The notes beneath the pieces are model-generated. The model had not been told where the DNA came from, did no database searches, and saw only the letters and a list, made by a program, of their open reading frames with translations. 64,000 nucleotides of DNA, taken from the NCBI GenBank assembly GCA_034506175.1, contig JAPDQB010000017.1, forward strand, positions 1 through 64,000, read 5' to 3'. The position numbers and the translations under genes were made by a program. The stretch comes from a candidate division KSB1 bacterium. GTDB taxonomy: Bacteria > Zhuqueibacterota > Zhuqueibacteria > Zhuqueibacterales > Zhuqueibacteraceae. This document shows positions 9,097 to 17,877 of this stretch, piece after piece; position 1 is the first letter of the stretch, and each line of letters opens with the position of its first letter.

Positions 9097-10277
9097 TCAA
9101 CTCAACGGAATCAACTGCGGCGCGCGCACCCAGAGGTGTTCGGTGATATGGATGCCGATTTAAGACGAACGCGCCGGCAAGAGCTAAAAACATTGGCCCG
9201 CCAAGCCACGCCAGGATCAACGGCAAGACATTGCCGAGCATCAAGGTTCCAATCCAAAACTGCACACGAAAGCGGCCGGAAAGAATCATTTGTACCGTAA
9301 GCCTTCGCATCAGCCGTGGGATGAGGCGTGATCAATACTGACGCCAGCACGATCAGGTTGAGGGCGATGCTCACAAAAGCAAAACGCCGGGCTTGATCCA
9401 AATCTTTGACGAGCAAGACGGTGGTTAGAATAAGAAAAATCAACAAGCCGAAACTTCCCAACCCCACAGCACACCTTTGTGCGGCGCATCGTAAACCCGG
9501 CGCGCATTTTCTTTGCTCACCTCGTGGGCTTTCTGCAACATTTTCTTTTCATCCCCGCCGCGCGGAACCAACACCTGCCCGGCCTCTTCGCCAATTTCGG
9601 TTGCTCCCAATTCTTGCGCCAATTTCGCCGGATTGGTCTGACCAAGGCGGCCTCGGCATATTTGGCGAAATGGCCGACGCCGGTGCGTTGCGAGCTCCAC
9701 ATAGATGCTTGCGAAGGCTCGGTCATCATCGGCTTGAGCGAAGCTTCCTCGCCGTCGATGTAAAAAAGTTTTGGCCGCGTGCCTTTTTCAACTTTGCGCG
9801 CGGTGACGTGCTCGCGGCCGAAAAGCTGCGCAATTTCGGAAAGCGGATCATCAATGTCGCCGGAGATGATGGCATGCTCGGGGCAGACGTTGACGCACGC
9901 CGGCTCCCAGCCGATGTCGACGCGATGGGCGCAGTAGTTGCATTTGGCCGCAGTGTACGATTCAGGATCGATGTACAGTGCGTCGTAGGGGCAGGCTTGC
10001 ATGCAGCTTTTGCAGCCGATGCAGCGGCGTTTGTCGAAATCCACGAGGCCGTCGTCGCGGCGAAACAGCGCGGTAACCGGGCAAATTTCGATACACGGCG
10101 CATCGTCGCAATGAATTGCAGCGCATCACAGTAAACAACCGCCGCGTGTTGGGAAATTCGCCTTTTTCGATGTATTTCACCCACGTTGCGATTGACGCCG
10201 AGCGGCACGTCGTGTTCGGTTTTGCAGGCGTGACAGCCGGTGCATTTGCGATTGTCGATAATGAAGCCAAAATTCAT
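9097..10277 (-). pseudogene. Shattered 4Fe-4S ferredoxin-NrfD fusion (molybdo-/polysulfide-reductase-type electron-transfer subunits)
   Basis: Starting at ATG 10277, consecutive frames give FIIDNRKCTGCHACKTEHDV, then TWVKYIEKGEFPNTRRLF, then DKRRCIGCKSCMQACPYDA with further cysteine clusters (CNYCAHRVD, PACVNVCPEHAI), then NPAKLAQELGATE and YDAPHKGVLWGWEVSA, then LTTVLLVKDLDQARRF, then QFWIGTLMLGNVLPL, then GIHITEHLWVRAPQLIPLS and TGA at 9097-9099. These are the expected segments, in order, of a DmsB/NrfC-like ferredoxin joined to an NrfD membrane anchor, but they need at least five frameshifts (for example an extra A near 10183 and an extra T near 10127). Most NrfD helices are also missing, both after GWEVSA and after DLDQARRF. 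It is a decayed gene; no catalytic partner is nearby. Confidence 0.8.
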
Positions 10278-10292
10278 TTTGCTCCCGAAAGG

Positions 10293-10901
10293 TTACTTCG
10301 GGTTCAATAACTCGTTGGCGCGAACCTTGACCTGGGTACGCACCACCCAACAATTGGCGTAACCCTTCTCGGTCGCAAGATTCTGCAATTGCTCCGCATC
10401 GTAACGATTGAAAAAACGCCCAGCGCGAATTTTATAGTAAGGCGCTTCATAAATCGTCTCCACGTCGACGTTGAGCGCGAGAATCGCTTCACGCACGGTC
10501 GAACGCGCCAGTTTAGCATCTTCAGTTTGCAAAAGCTGCACTTGATAGCCAGCGACCGTCTGCCACGAGGTGTCGACTTGGGTTGAACTTGAGGGCCTTA
10601 CAGCCAGAGTGTCGCTTTTTCGCTGGACTTGTTTGCGCGCGATTCGGAATGCCGGCGCTTTCAGCGTCATTGGATCAAAATCCTCATTCTGGGCGATGGC
10701 CACCGGTGTCGAACGCGTCTCCGGTTGTGGTTTTCCGGATTGCGGCCTTTCCGTTTGCGAAGGCGTCGTGCGGCTGGCCGGCTTTGAGGAAGAACAGCCT
10801 GTCAAGCCGGCAAAGGCTGCGAGCAAAGCCGCGAAAAGAACGAGGGGTAAGTCGGTCGCAGCTCGTGCTGAGGAACCAGGTTTTAGACAATTTTTGGGCA
10901 T
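10293..10901 (-). CDS. SPOR-domain lipoprotein
   Basis: 202 residues from ATG 10901 (MPKNCLKPG...). A hydrophobic stretch ends in a lipobox LAAFAGLTGC, so Cys ~36 would be lipidated. A proline/serine/threonine-rich linker follows, then a C-terminal SPOR fold (~125-200) with the usual pattern: YQVQLLQTEDAKLARSTV, VETIYEAPYYKIRAGRF, NRYDAEQLQ. SPOR domains bind denuded septal peptidoglycan, so a periplasmic division or envelope role is likely. A longer start at 11012 would lie inside the terminator of the upstream gene and is rejected. The gene ends 16 nt before the decayed ferredoxin-NrfD gene. Confidence 0.8.
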   Translation of the reverse strand: MPKNCLKPGSSARAATDLPLVLFAALLAAFAGLTGCSSSKPASRTTPSQTERPQSGKPQPETRSTPVAIAQNEDFDPMTLKAPAFRIARKQVQRKSDTLAVRPSSSTQVDTSWQTVAGYQVQLLQTEDAKLARSTVREAILALNVDVETIYEAPYYKIRAGRFFNRYDAEQLQNLATEKGYANCWVVRTQVKVRANELLNPK

Positions 10902-10981
10902 AAGAACTCGCACGGAAAATTGATGTCGGAAATTTGTACGACGCAATATAATCAAACTAAAGCTGATTCGCAAGCGCGGAA

Positions 10982-11030
10982 TTTTAAAAACAAAAAATAA
11001 AACCCCCATCACGTTTTGCTGCGACGGGGG
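10982..11030 (-). terminator. Intrinsic terminator of the GWxTD gene
   Basis: On the minus strand, CCCCCGTC (from 11030) pairs with GATGGGGG (to 11003) with one G-U pair, followed by TTTTATTTTTTG. It lies about 25 nt after the stop at 11055. Confidence 0.75.
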
Positions 11031-11054
11031 TTGACAACAGGAAGCGGCGAAATT

Positions 11055-12611
11055 TTATCTCAGGTCGACATGATTCAACATCAAGGGATCAACCAATTCA
11101 TACATCCCGACGTTGCGGGAATCGACGAAAACAAAGCTGCGATTGAGCTGCGTATATTGCCAGACTTCATAAATTTTATTGAATAACTTGCTTCGCCGCG
11201 AGACCAGCCTCGAAGCGCCCTGCCAGGCCTCGGCCGACCAATCCGAATTCTTCCGGCCGTCGTCGGTGAGATCGAATGACGAGGAGTTATATCGTTGCAC
11301 GTAATCGGGCGGGCCGTAGGTGATGTAGATTTGCCCTTGCGGCGATTTCCAACCCTCGCCGCGCTGCCACTTGAAATACGCATTTGCATAATTAATGCGG
11401 CGATAATACTCTTCCATCGCTTCATTGCGCGGCGTGCCCGGCGTTGGGTCGCGGCGCTGCCAAAATTCGAAGAGGCCGCGCTGCCGCTCGGCCTCCGGCA
11501 TTTGCGCCAACTTTTTGAGCTCACCGTCGCTGGCAACATACTGCAACTGCTCTAAAATTTCTTCAAATTTTTTGTCTTTAAATGAGAAAATATCCCATTG
11601 CATGCTGAAGCGCCCGCTGACCTCGGCATAAGTCGCGCTGGCATTGTCAAAAACGCGCACGGTGAGGGTGTACAGGCCGCTCTTCAAATCCGCAATCGGC
11701 AGCACCACGCTCTGCACGCACGAAGTGCCGGGTTTGCGGCTGAATTTCCACAACTGCTTGACTTCCTCGCCTTTGTCGTTGTGAATGAGATAAAGCGTCC
11801 GGAAACTGTCGGGCGCAAGCGCTTGCAGGCCGAGGCTGTCACGAGCCGCGGTCTCCCGGGGATCGACGAGATTATAAATTTCGTAATAGACAAAAAGCTG
11901 CCCACCAAACTGGCCGTAGGCATGAGGCACGTTCGGTTCGATCCGGCGATTGTGTTTGACAAAGGCGTTTGCCGATGAATCTGTTTCAATGTTCCGGCTG
12001 AATTGCACATCGCTTAGCATCAGGCTTTGCCCGGAAAAGTCACGAACGAAAACCTTGTCGGCCTCGTCGTAACGCTTGCCGGTTTCCTTGTCAGTAATAA
12101 CAGCGCGTCGTCGATAAAGGCCCGGACGCAGATAAAAACTCAACAAGCTAATTCGAAAATTATTTGGCGCGGTGGTGTCGTCGTAGTCCGTGACGCGAAC
12201 CTTGTCGCGCGCCGATTGCGTCTGCAGCAAATTGCCGTTGAGGTCTTCAATGTACAAATCGATGTCATAAATCGCCTGATAAAATTTTCCCTCGCGGGTG
12301 AAGCTCAGCCGGTTGTAGCCGATCTGAACATAAAATTCGACGAATGTCATATTGTGCTGCGCGATGAAATTGGCGTAGTCGATGATGAAGGGTTTTTCGT
12401 CAACGGTGAGATTCACGCCCGACCAATGCTTTTTGTCGTCGTCCGGCGTCGCGGCAATCATGCTCAATGCAAGTGAGCCGGCTGCCGGAGAATCGGCTCG
12501 AAACACGCGAGTTGTTGCGGTGATGAAATAACCGGAAGGAAAACAAATTTGCGCCGCGGCAAAATTGGCAAAAAACAAAACGGTTCCTATCCCTAGAATG
12601 CTGATCCTCAT
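11055..12611 (-). CDS. Exported GWxTD-domain protein
   Basis: 518 residues with a signal peptide (ISILGIGTVLFFANFAAAQ). The N-terminal ~350 residues look like beta-sandwich domains. The C-terminal ~130 residues are the GWxTD domain: FEFWQRRDPTPGTPRNEAM, YYRRINYANAYFKW, GWKSPQGQIYITYGPPDYV and YEVWQYTQ. The signature GWxTD reads GWKSP here, a small deviation. GWxTD proteins are known mainly from FCB-group candidate phyla and their function is unknown, which is useful as a lineage marker. A terminator follows; the upstream 390 bp carries its promoter. Confidence 0.85.
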   Translation of the reverse strand: MRISILGIGTVLFFANFAAAQICFPSGYFITATTRVFRADSPAAGSLALSMIAATPDDDKKHWSGVNLTVDEKPFIIDYANFIAQHNMTFVEFYVQIGYNRLSFTREGKFYQAIYDIDLYIEDLNGNLLQTQSARDKVRVTDYDDTTAPNNFRISLLSFYLRPGLYRRRAVITDKETGKRYDEADKVFVRDFSGQSLMLSDVQFSRNIETDSSANAFVKHNRRIEPNVPHAYGQFGGQLFVYYEIYNLVDPRETAARDSLGLQALAPDSFRTLYLIHNDKGEEVKQLWKFSRKPGTSCVQSVVLPIADLKSGLYTLTVRVFDNASATYAEVSGRFSMQWDIFSFKDKKFEEILEQLQYVASDGELKKLAQMPEAERQRGLFEFWQRRDPTPGTPRNEAMEEYYRRINYANAYFKWQRGEGWKSPQGQIYITYGPPDYVQRYNSSSFDLTDDGRKNSDWSAEAWQGASRLVSRRSKLFNKIYEVWQYTQLNRSFVFVDSRNVGMYELVDPLMLNHVDLR

Positions 12612-12918
12612 AAAACATCCGCTGTGTAGAGGTTAAAAAAGGTGCCCTTGAAATCCAACAACAAGGGAGTTGCTAACGCGAAGCTGTTGTGCTCAACTTA
12701 TCCTCTCAACAAAACACAGCAGAGTTATACTTGAAATGCCATGCGGACGCAGAAAATTTTACGCCCCCAGCGGCCGGCGATAAGTCAAACGATTTTATGC
12801 TATTATTTGCCGCGACAGTAATTTAAAATTTTTTTATGAGGATGGAACAAAACCGCCCCCTGTATCGTTTATTCTGATGAAGTTGCTCGGGAAAATTCAT
12901 CTTCCCTTGAGCGACAGA
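12612..12918. other. Intergenic region with promoter side of the GWxTD gene and one extra hairpin
   Basis: No protein gene is supported. The minus-strand promoter of the GWxTD gene must lie here, but I cannot point to clear -35/-10 boxes. A hairpin (GTTGCTCGGGAA 12882-12893 with TTCCCTTGAGCGAC 12902-12915, one G-U pair) stands immediately before the plus-strand terminator hairpin at 12919. Confidence 0.4.
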
Positions 12919-12965
12919 GGCTACCAGCGCAGACTTGGCGGCGCTCGCTGGTAGCCATTTTTATT
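12919..12965 (+). terminator. Orphan plus-strand terminator hairpin
   Basis: GGCTACCAGCG (12919-12929) pairs perfectly with CGCTGGTAGCC (12946-12956) and is followed by ATTTTTATTTT. T residues follow only on the plus side, yet both flanking genes are on the minus strand, so no known gene uses it. It may end a small plus-strand RNA that starts within the preceding 300 bp. Confidence 0.6.
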
Positions 12966-13001
12966 TTGATGGATAAAAACTTAACTCTCCGGCGAGGCCA
13001 G

Positions 13002-14177
13002 TCAAGTTAAATCATCCGCCATCGAAAGCTTTTCCAACAGCGTTTTGTTGTCCGGCGTCGTCGCCAGCGCCTTCAGCAGCGTGCTCATGGCCTCTTTCGC
13101 CGGCAGATTGTGCAGTGCCCGGCGTAAAGCTTGGTAGCGTGGCGTTTTTTTGCCGAAAAGCAATTCCTCCCGTCGGGTGCCGGAAGCTGGAATGTTGATT
13201 GCCGGGAAAATGCGTTGATCGGCGAGCGAGCGGTCCAGCACCAACTCCATATTGCCTGTCCCTTTGAACTCTTCGAAAATAAATTCATCCATGCGCGAGC
13301 CAGTGCCGACGAGAATGGTGGCGACAATGGTCAGCGAGCCGCCGCCTTCGATTTGGCGGCCGGCCCCGAAAATTTTGCGTGGAATTTCCAGCGCCCGTGC
13401 ATCCAAACCGCCGCTCATCGTGCGACCGCTGCCGCGCTGGCCGAGATTGAAAGCCCGCCCTGTTCGCGTCAGCGAGTCGAGCAGCAGCACGACGTCCTCG
13501 CCGCATTCGACGCGGCGTTTGGCATATTCGGTGACAAGCTGGGCCAAACGCAAATGCGATTCCAGCGGGGCGTCGTTGGAGCTGGCAAACACCTCGCCCT
13601 GAATCGCCCGCCGCATGTCCGTCACTTCCTCCGGCCGCTCGTCGAGCAGCAACATGATGAGATGAATTTCCGGATGATTGCGGGCGATGGCCTGGGCCAT
13701 TTGTTGCAATAACATCGTTTTTCCCGAGCGCGGAGGCGCGACAATCAGCGCGCGCTGGCCCTTGCCGAGCGGGCTGATCAAATCCACCACCCGCATCGAC
13801 GGATCGATTTTCTCTTTGGTGTGGGTTTTGACCGAGCGCGCCGGCTTGGTTTCCAAAACGATTTGCTCGGAGGGCGTGACTGCGGTGAGTGACTCCAACT
13901 CCGGCAATTGCGCCCACTCCGCCGGGGCGCGTTCGTTGATCCGAACAACCTTGTCGACCTGCCTGCCGCCGCGGGCGCCGGGAATGATTTCCGCCTCGAT
14001 GATCACGCCCGGGCGCAGCTTCAGCTCGGCAATCTGATTGCGATGCACGAACGGATCGCCGTGCTGGGCCGGCAGAGCTAACGCAACTTGGCGCAAAAAC
14101 CCATGTCCCCGGCCCTGACCATCAAATGATGTTCGGGGATCGTCGATTTCAAGAAGTCCGGTGAATGTTTCAGGCAC
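13002..14177 (-). CDS. rho: Transcription termination factor Rho
   Basis: Hexameric RNA helicase that ends transcription. About 391 residues: RNA-binding cold-shock-like domain (GHGFLRQ, DPFVHRNQIAELKLRPG), then the RecA-type motor with Walker A PPRSGKTMLLQ, Walker B VVLLLDSLTRTGRA, the Q-loop/R-loop region GQRGSGRTMSGGLDARAL and the arginine finger region in GTGNMELVLDRSLADQRIFP. The N-terminal helical subdomain is short. The start is uncertain: GTG 14177 is chosen because further upstream in-frame starts (to TTG 14294) lie inside a TTGGCC-type intergenic repeat. No Shine-Dalgarno is visible. Confidence 0.92.
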   Translation of the reverse strand: MPETFTGLLEIDDPRTSFDGQGRGHGFLRQVALALPAQHGDPFVHRNQIAELKLRPGVIIEAEIIPGARGGRQVDKVVRINERAPAEWAQLPELESLTAVTPSEQIVLETKPARSVKTHTKEKIDPSMRVVDLISPLGKGQRALIVAPPRSGKTMLLQQMAQAIARNHPEIHLIMLLLDERPEEVTDMRRAIQGEVFASSNDAPLESHLRLAQLVTEYAKRRVECGEDVVLLLDSLTRTGRAFNLGQRGSGRTMSGGLDARALEIPRKIFGAGRQIEGGGSLTIVATILVGTGSRMDEFIFEEFKGTGNMELVLDRSLADQRIFPAINIPASGTRREELLFGKKTPRYQALRRALHNLPAKEAMSTLLKALATTPDNKTLLEKLSMADDLT

Positions 14178-14205
14178 GATAAGAATGATAAATTGTGTTA
14201 TTGGT

Positions 14206-14297
14206 TCGTGTGTTTGCCAGTTCGACGGTTGGCCCGTTAGCTGGTTATCCACATGACTTGTAACTGTCAACGGGCTAACAGGCAAACTGGCCAACGC
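14206..14297. repeat. TTGGCC-type intergenic repeat, copy 1
   Basis: The stretch between rho and the SRPBCC gene is built from short words such as TTTGCCAGTT, GGTTGGCCCGTTAGC and, in opposite orientation, GGGCTAACAGGCAAACTGG. The same words recur near 20590, 23050 and 23490. It lacks coding features and accounts for the apparent N-terminal extension of rho. Confidence 0.6.
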
Positions 14298-14299
14298 TT

Positions 14300-14806
14300 T
14301 TATTTCCCCTCACACATCGCTTTGATTTTGGCGAGCGCTTGATTGTACGATTTGACTTGTTCCGCAATTGCGTCGGCGCTTTGTGAGCCGGATTCGGTGT
14401 AGCGCTCTTCGTACGTCAGTTTGGTGCCCTTGCCTGCTGGAGTCAATGTCCAGCGTTCTTGACAAATGTACGTGGCGTTGTCCGGCTCCCAGACAAAACG
14501 CAGCTCGTTGCCGGGCTTTGCATAGATCAAAATGTACGTGCCGGTATCGCCCCAAACTTTCAGCGGCACATTGTCGCCGACTTTTTCCAATTTTTTCGGG
14601 GCGCCTTTGTGCTCAAAACCCAACGCGCTGCTGAGTTTCTGCACATCCGTAATCACCGCCCAAACCGCTTGCGGGCTGGCATTCACAGTGATTTCTCCGC
14701 CGAAACTCTGGCCGGTGAGTTTTTTGTTGGCGACCTGCGCGGAGCTGTTGGCAGCCACGACCAACAACGCTAGTGTCAAAAGCATCAGGAAACGGGAACA
14801 CGGCAT
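14300..14806 (-). CDS. Exported SRPBCC (START-like) family protein
   Basis: 168 residues. ATG 14806 has a perfect AAGGAGG five nt upstream. A signal peptide (FLMLLTLALLVVAANSSAQ) leads to an SRPBCC/polyketide-cyclase-type fold: GEITVNASPQAVWAVITDV, a middle beta region (GDTGTYILIYAKPGNELRF) and a long C-terminal helix with ADAIAEQVKSYNQALAKIK. Such domains bind hydrophobic ligands in a helix-grip cavity; the ligand is unknown. Export to the periplasm is a less common location for this fold. Confidence 0.75.
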   Translation of the reverse strand: MPCSRFLMLLTLALLVVAANSSAQVANKKLTGQSFGGEITVNASPQAVWAVITDVQKLSSALGFEHKGAPKKLEKVGDNVPLKVWGDTGTYILIYAKPGNELRFVWEPDNATYICQERWTLTPAGKGTKLTYEERYTESGSQSADAIAEQVKSYNQALAKIKAMCEGK

Positions 14807-15040
14807 AGTAACCTCCTTGAATTTGAACTTGATTCGTGTCAAAAAATCGGCTGCAACTCCAAGACGTGATTTCAAATCCCACCATGCAACGATAAGGTAA
14901 CATCCACCGCGCCTGGAAACAAGGGAAATTTTGATATTCGATGGCGATGTGCATCAAAAAATCGTGATCAGGAGGTAAACAGCGACGATTGCAGGCGCTT
15001 GAGAATTTGCTCTCACAACGGCAAAATGACTTCACCGCCC

Positions 15041-17767
15041 TCATCGCCGCGGCTGGCGCGACAAAAACTCCATCCCGCCGGTCAAGCCGCCGCCGAACAG
15101 AAAACCTTCAATCGCGCCGAGCGCGATTTGCGTCGTCCGGCCAAAATGCATTTCACCAAAAAACGATGCCAGCGGCTCCAGGCGGATTTGCGAATTGGCA
15201 AATGAGCGCGCGATGAGCTCCAGGCTGCTGCTGAACAGATTGCCGCCGATAATCGCCAACACAATACCGGCCAACATGCTGCCGAGTGCCGCCCCGAAAA
15301 TGCGCTGCCAAGGCTGGCGACCGTTGACCAAGCCGCCGGCCACAAGCGCGCCGAGCGATAAACCGGCGCCGATCATCGCGCCCTCGAACGCGCCGGTGAT
15401 GCCGGTCGGGCTTTGTCCGAACAAGGCCTGCAGCATGTCAACGCCGATGAGATGGGCGCTCCAACCGACAGCCGCGCCACCCGCGGCGCCGCCAATTACG
15501 GCCCAAAAACGATGATGGCGATACGTGACATGCGCCGCCGCGACCATGCCGAAACTAATCCCGAACGCGCCCGAGGCGCCAATAAAAAGCCCAAGACTGA
15601 TCAACACGAGAATGAGCGACATGGCCTCGACCGCGGTCGTATGCCGAACGACGGCGAGAGCCAGGCCGAGAAAAAATCCGCCGGCGATTCCTGACATCGC
15701 GCCGCCGAGCGTTCCGCTGACGCTTTGCCGGATGATGCCGGTCCAATTCCGGCGCAGCCGCACCCAGATCAAGGCGCCGATGATCAAGCCGCTGATGATG
15801 AGAGAAAACGGCGCGAGCGGCAGCATATTTCGTTGGTGATCACGAATCAGCGCCAAACTCACGACGCGGCGGAGTAGCCCGGCTTTCTCGCCAGCGGTTT
15901 CTCGATACAGCATGTCGCCGGCGGCTTCACCGAGCCAATCAGCGAGCGCGATGCTGGCGGCTTTTCTCACATTCAAATGGCGATCCCACAAGGCAACACG
16001 CCGCAGCATGTCTCGGATTTCGCGATGGCGAACCCAACGGCAGGCCTCGATGGCGCGCAATCGCACGCTCGCCTCGTCGTGGCCGGCGGCCTCGACAATC
16101 AAATTTAATAATGATGGAGAGCGCGCCACCAGCCATTCCGGCAGTGGCCGGCTGCGATACAAAATGCTTTTGGCCAGCAAGTCGCCTTCCTCGCTCGACA
16201 AGCCGAGTTGCTCGCCGTGAGGCAGCAGCAAATCAAGCGTCTCAGCGTCGATTAAAAGTTGATGCGCGCGATAATTTTCGAGGGCGCGTTCGAGCACGCC
16301 GCGGGCCCGTTTCAGCGCGCGATCTTCCGCCGTGAGCCAGCGCGAGACTTCCGGCAGCAAATAATCATGCGCCAATTCCAGCCAGCCTTCGCCGTCTTGA
16401 TTGCGGCAGCGCACGACGCGGGCGGCAACCAATTCCTCCACAATCGCGTTGGCGTTGCCGGAAAATTTTTTGAGTCGGCCGTGCAATTCCGCGCCGCGCA
16501 GAATCAAACGCTGCCCGTCCGGCGAAATCAGCGCCTTGAGAATTTCTTTGGCGATGCGCAGATCGGCGGTGTTGAAACGCCGTAAAACCCGCGCCAAATA
16601 GCCGGCAATGATTTTCGACGCGGTGCCGAGGCGTTCATACGCCGCGACCGTCAGTTTGTTGTCATGACCGCGTGTGTCGTAAAGCTGATCGCAGACGATT
16701 TGCAATTGGGGTGGATCGATGCCATCCTGCTCGGTGAGATCATCCAGCAGCCGCTGAACCAATTCAGCTTCATAACGGCAACCGGCCACGCGCGCCGGCT
16801 CGGTAATCGCCGCCGCTGCCTGCTCGCGGCTGAGGCGCTTGAGACGATATTCGTGATGAAAAACTTCCGGAATCGCGGTTTTGAATTGGCTCATCTCCGC
16901 CAGCAAATCCTCGCGCAGCGTGAAGACCAGCCGCAGCGGCACATTCTCGTGAGCCAACAAACGGCCAAGCGCTTCGACAAATTTCTTTCGGCTGTCCTCG
17001 CCCAACAAGAGAAAAAATTCCTCAAACTGATCGAGAAAAAAAACAACGCTTTGCTGAGAAGAATCAGAAGCCGCGCGCGAAAGCAATTCTTCCAAGCTTG
17101 ACGAATCGCCGCCGTCAACCACCGGTAAAAGCGCCTTGACCATTTGCTGCATCGGATCGGTGAAGCTCCGGATGGCAAAGGCGAGATGGCCCATCGCTTT
17201 CAAACGCGGCAGCAAACCGGCGCACACGATCGAGCTTTTGCCGGCACCGGAGCGGCCGTGAATGATGAACGACCGATGCGCCAAGATTTGCGAGCAGATG
17301 CTTTCAATTTCCGGCTCACGACCAAAAAACAACGGCGCGTCTTGCTCGGTGTAGTAATCGAGAAATTTGTACGGGCGATGCGCTCGTTCGACCACCTGAA
17401 TTGGCGGCGAAGAAGACGCGGTCGTTTCTCCGTTCACTTCCACGGGCTGGCCGATGAAAATATAACCGTGTTTCGGAACGGTTTTGATGTAACGCGGATT
17501 CGAGGCCTCGTCGCCGAGTTGCTTACGAATATCCTTGATGCATTGCGTCAACGCCGCATCGGTGACAATCACGCCCTGCCAAACTTCGTCAAACAGACGC
17601 TGCTTTTCGACCAACTGCCCGCTTTGACGCACCAACAGCAGCAACACCTCGAAATATTTTGAATTCAACGGCACCAGCCGGCCCTGGCGCCAAAGCTGGC
17701 GATTATGCGCATCAAGAAAAATATCGTCGAATCGGTAACCCGCAACTTGTGATTTATCGTGATTCAT
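15041..17767 (-). CDS. Membrane-anchored winged-helix / STAND-NTPase / HEAT fusion regulator
   Basis: 908 residues. The N-terminus (~8-105) is an OmpR/CadC-type winged helix (FEVLLLLVRQSGQLVEKQRL, IKTVPKHGYIFIG). A STAND-type NTPase module follows: Walker A HGRSGAGKSS (~172), Walker B VVFFLDQFEEFF (~245), a sensor-like arginine segment and a winged-helix region (~145-480). HEAT-like helices (~555-610: VRLRAIEACRWVRHREI, VRKAASIALADWL) lead to about six Gly/Ala-rich membrane segments (~645-905). This suggests a DNA-binding, NTP-driven switch tethered in the membrane, like a CadC receptor with a STAND engine inserted. Two direct repeats (TTCTCAGA) lie upstream at 17792-17819. Signal and targets unknown. 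Confidence 0.8.
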   Translation of the reverse strand: MNHDKSQVAGYRFDDIFLDAHNRQLWRQGRLVPLNSKYFEVLLLLVRQSGQLVEKQRLFDEVWQGVIVTDAALTQCIKDIRKQLGDEASNPRYIKTVPKHGYIFIGQPVEVNGETTASSSPPIQVVERAHRPYKFLDYYTEQDAPLFFGREPEIESICSQILAHRSFIIHGRSGAGKSSIVCAGLLPRLKAMGHLAFAIRSFTDPMQQMVKALLPVVDGGDSSSLEELLSRAASDSSQQSVVFFLDQFEEFFLLLGEDSRKKFVEALGRLLAHENVPLRLVFTLREDLLAEMSQFKTAIPEVFHHEYRLKRLSREQAAAAITEPARVAGCRYEAELVQRLLDDLTEQDGIDPPQLQIVCDQLYDTRGHDNKLTVAAYERLGTASKIIAGYLARVLRRFNTADLRIAKEILKALISPDGQRLILRGAELHGRLKKFSGNANAIVEELVAARVVRCRNQDGEGWLELAHDYLLPEVSRWLTAEDRALKRARGVLERALENYRAHQLLIDAETLDLLLPHGEQLGLSSEEGDLLAKSILYRSRPLPEWLVARSPSLLNLIVEAAGHDEASVRLRAIEACRWVRHREIRDMLRRVALWDRHLNVRKAASIALADWLGEAAGDMLYRETAGEKAGLLRRVVSLALIRDHQRNMLPLAPFSLIISGLIIGALIWVRLRRNWTGIIRQSVSGTLGGAMSGIAGGFFLGLALAVVRHTTAVEAMSLILVLISLGLFIGASGAFGISFGMVAAAHVTYRHHRFWAVIGGAAGGAAVGWSAHLIGVDMLQALFGQSPTGITGAFEGAMIGAGLSLGALVAGGLVNGRQPWQRIFGAALGSMLAGIVLAIIGGNLFSSSLELIARSFANSQIRLEPLASFFGEMHFGRTTQIALGAIEGFLFGGGLTGGMEFLSRQPRR

Positions 17768-17791
17768 GCTGCTTGCAAATTGCTCACAACT

Positions 17792-17819
17792 TTCTCAGAA
17801 ATGCCTCAAGCTTCTCAGA
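17792..17819. promoter_or_regulatory. Direct repeats TTCTCAGA x2, candidate operator
   Basis: TTCTCAGA at 17792-17799 and 17812-17819, 20 bp apart (two helical turns), in the divergent gap between the winged-helix/STAND gene and a small membrane-protein gene. OmpR-family winged helices bind tandem direct repeats, so autoregulation is plausible; this is inference. Confidence 0.35.
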
Positions 17820-17877
17820 GTCTATTTGATTAAATTAAGCATGCACGTCACAAAATCAAGCATTTTGTTGAAATAAA

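Noticed and set aside
9100..9310. A long frame joining an NrfD-like C-terminus to the esterase
   Set aside because: The apparent fusion arises because the NrfD remnant shifts frame near 9180 and happens to run open into the esterase; the esterase has its own AGGA and signal peptide at 9052.
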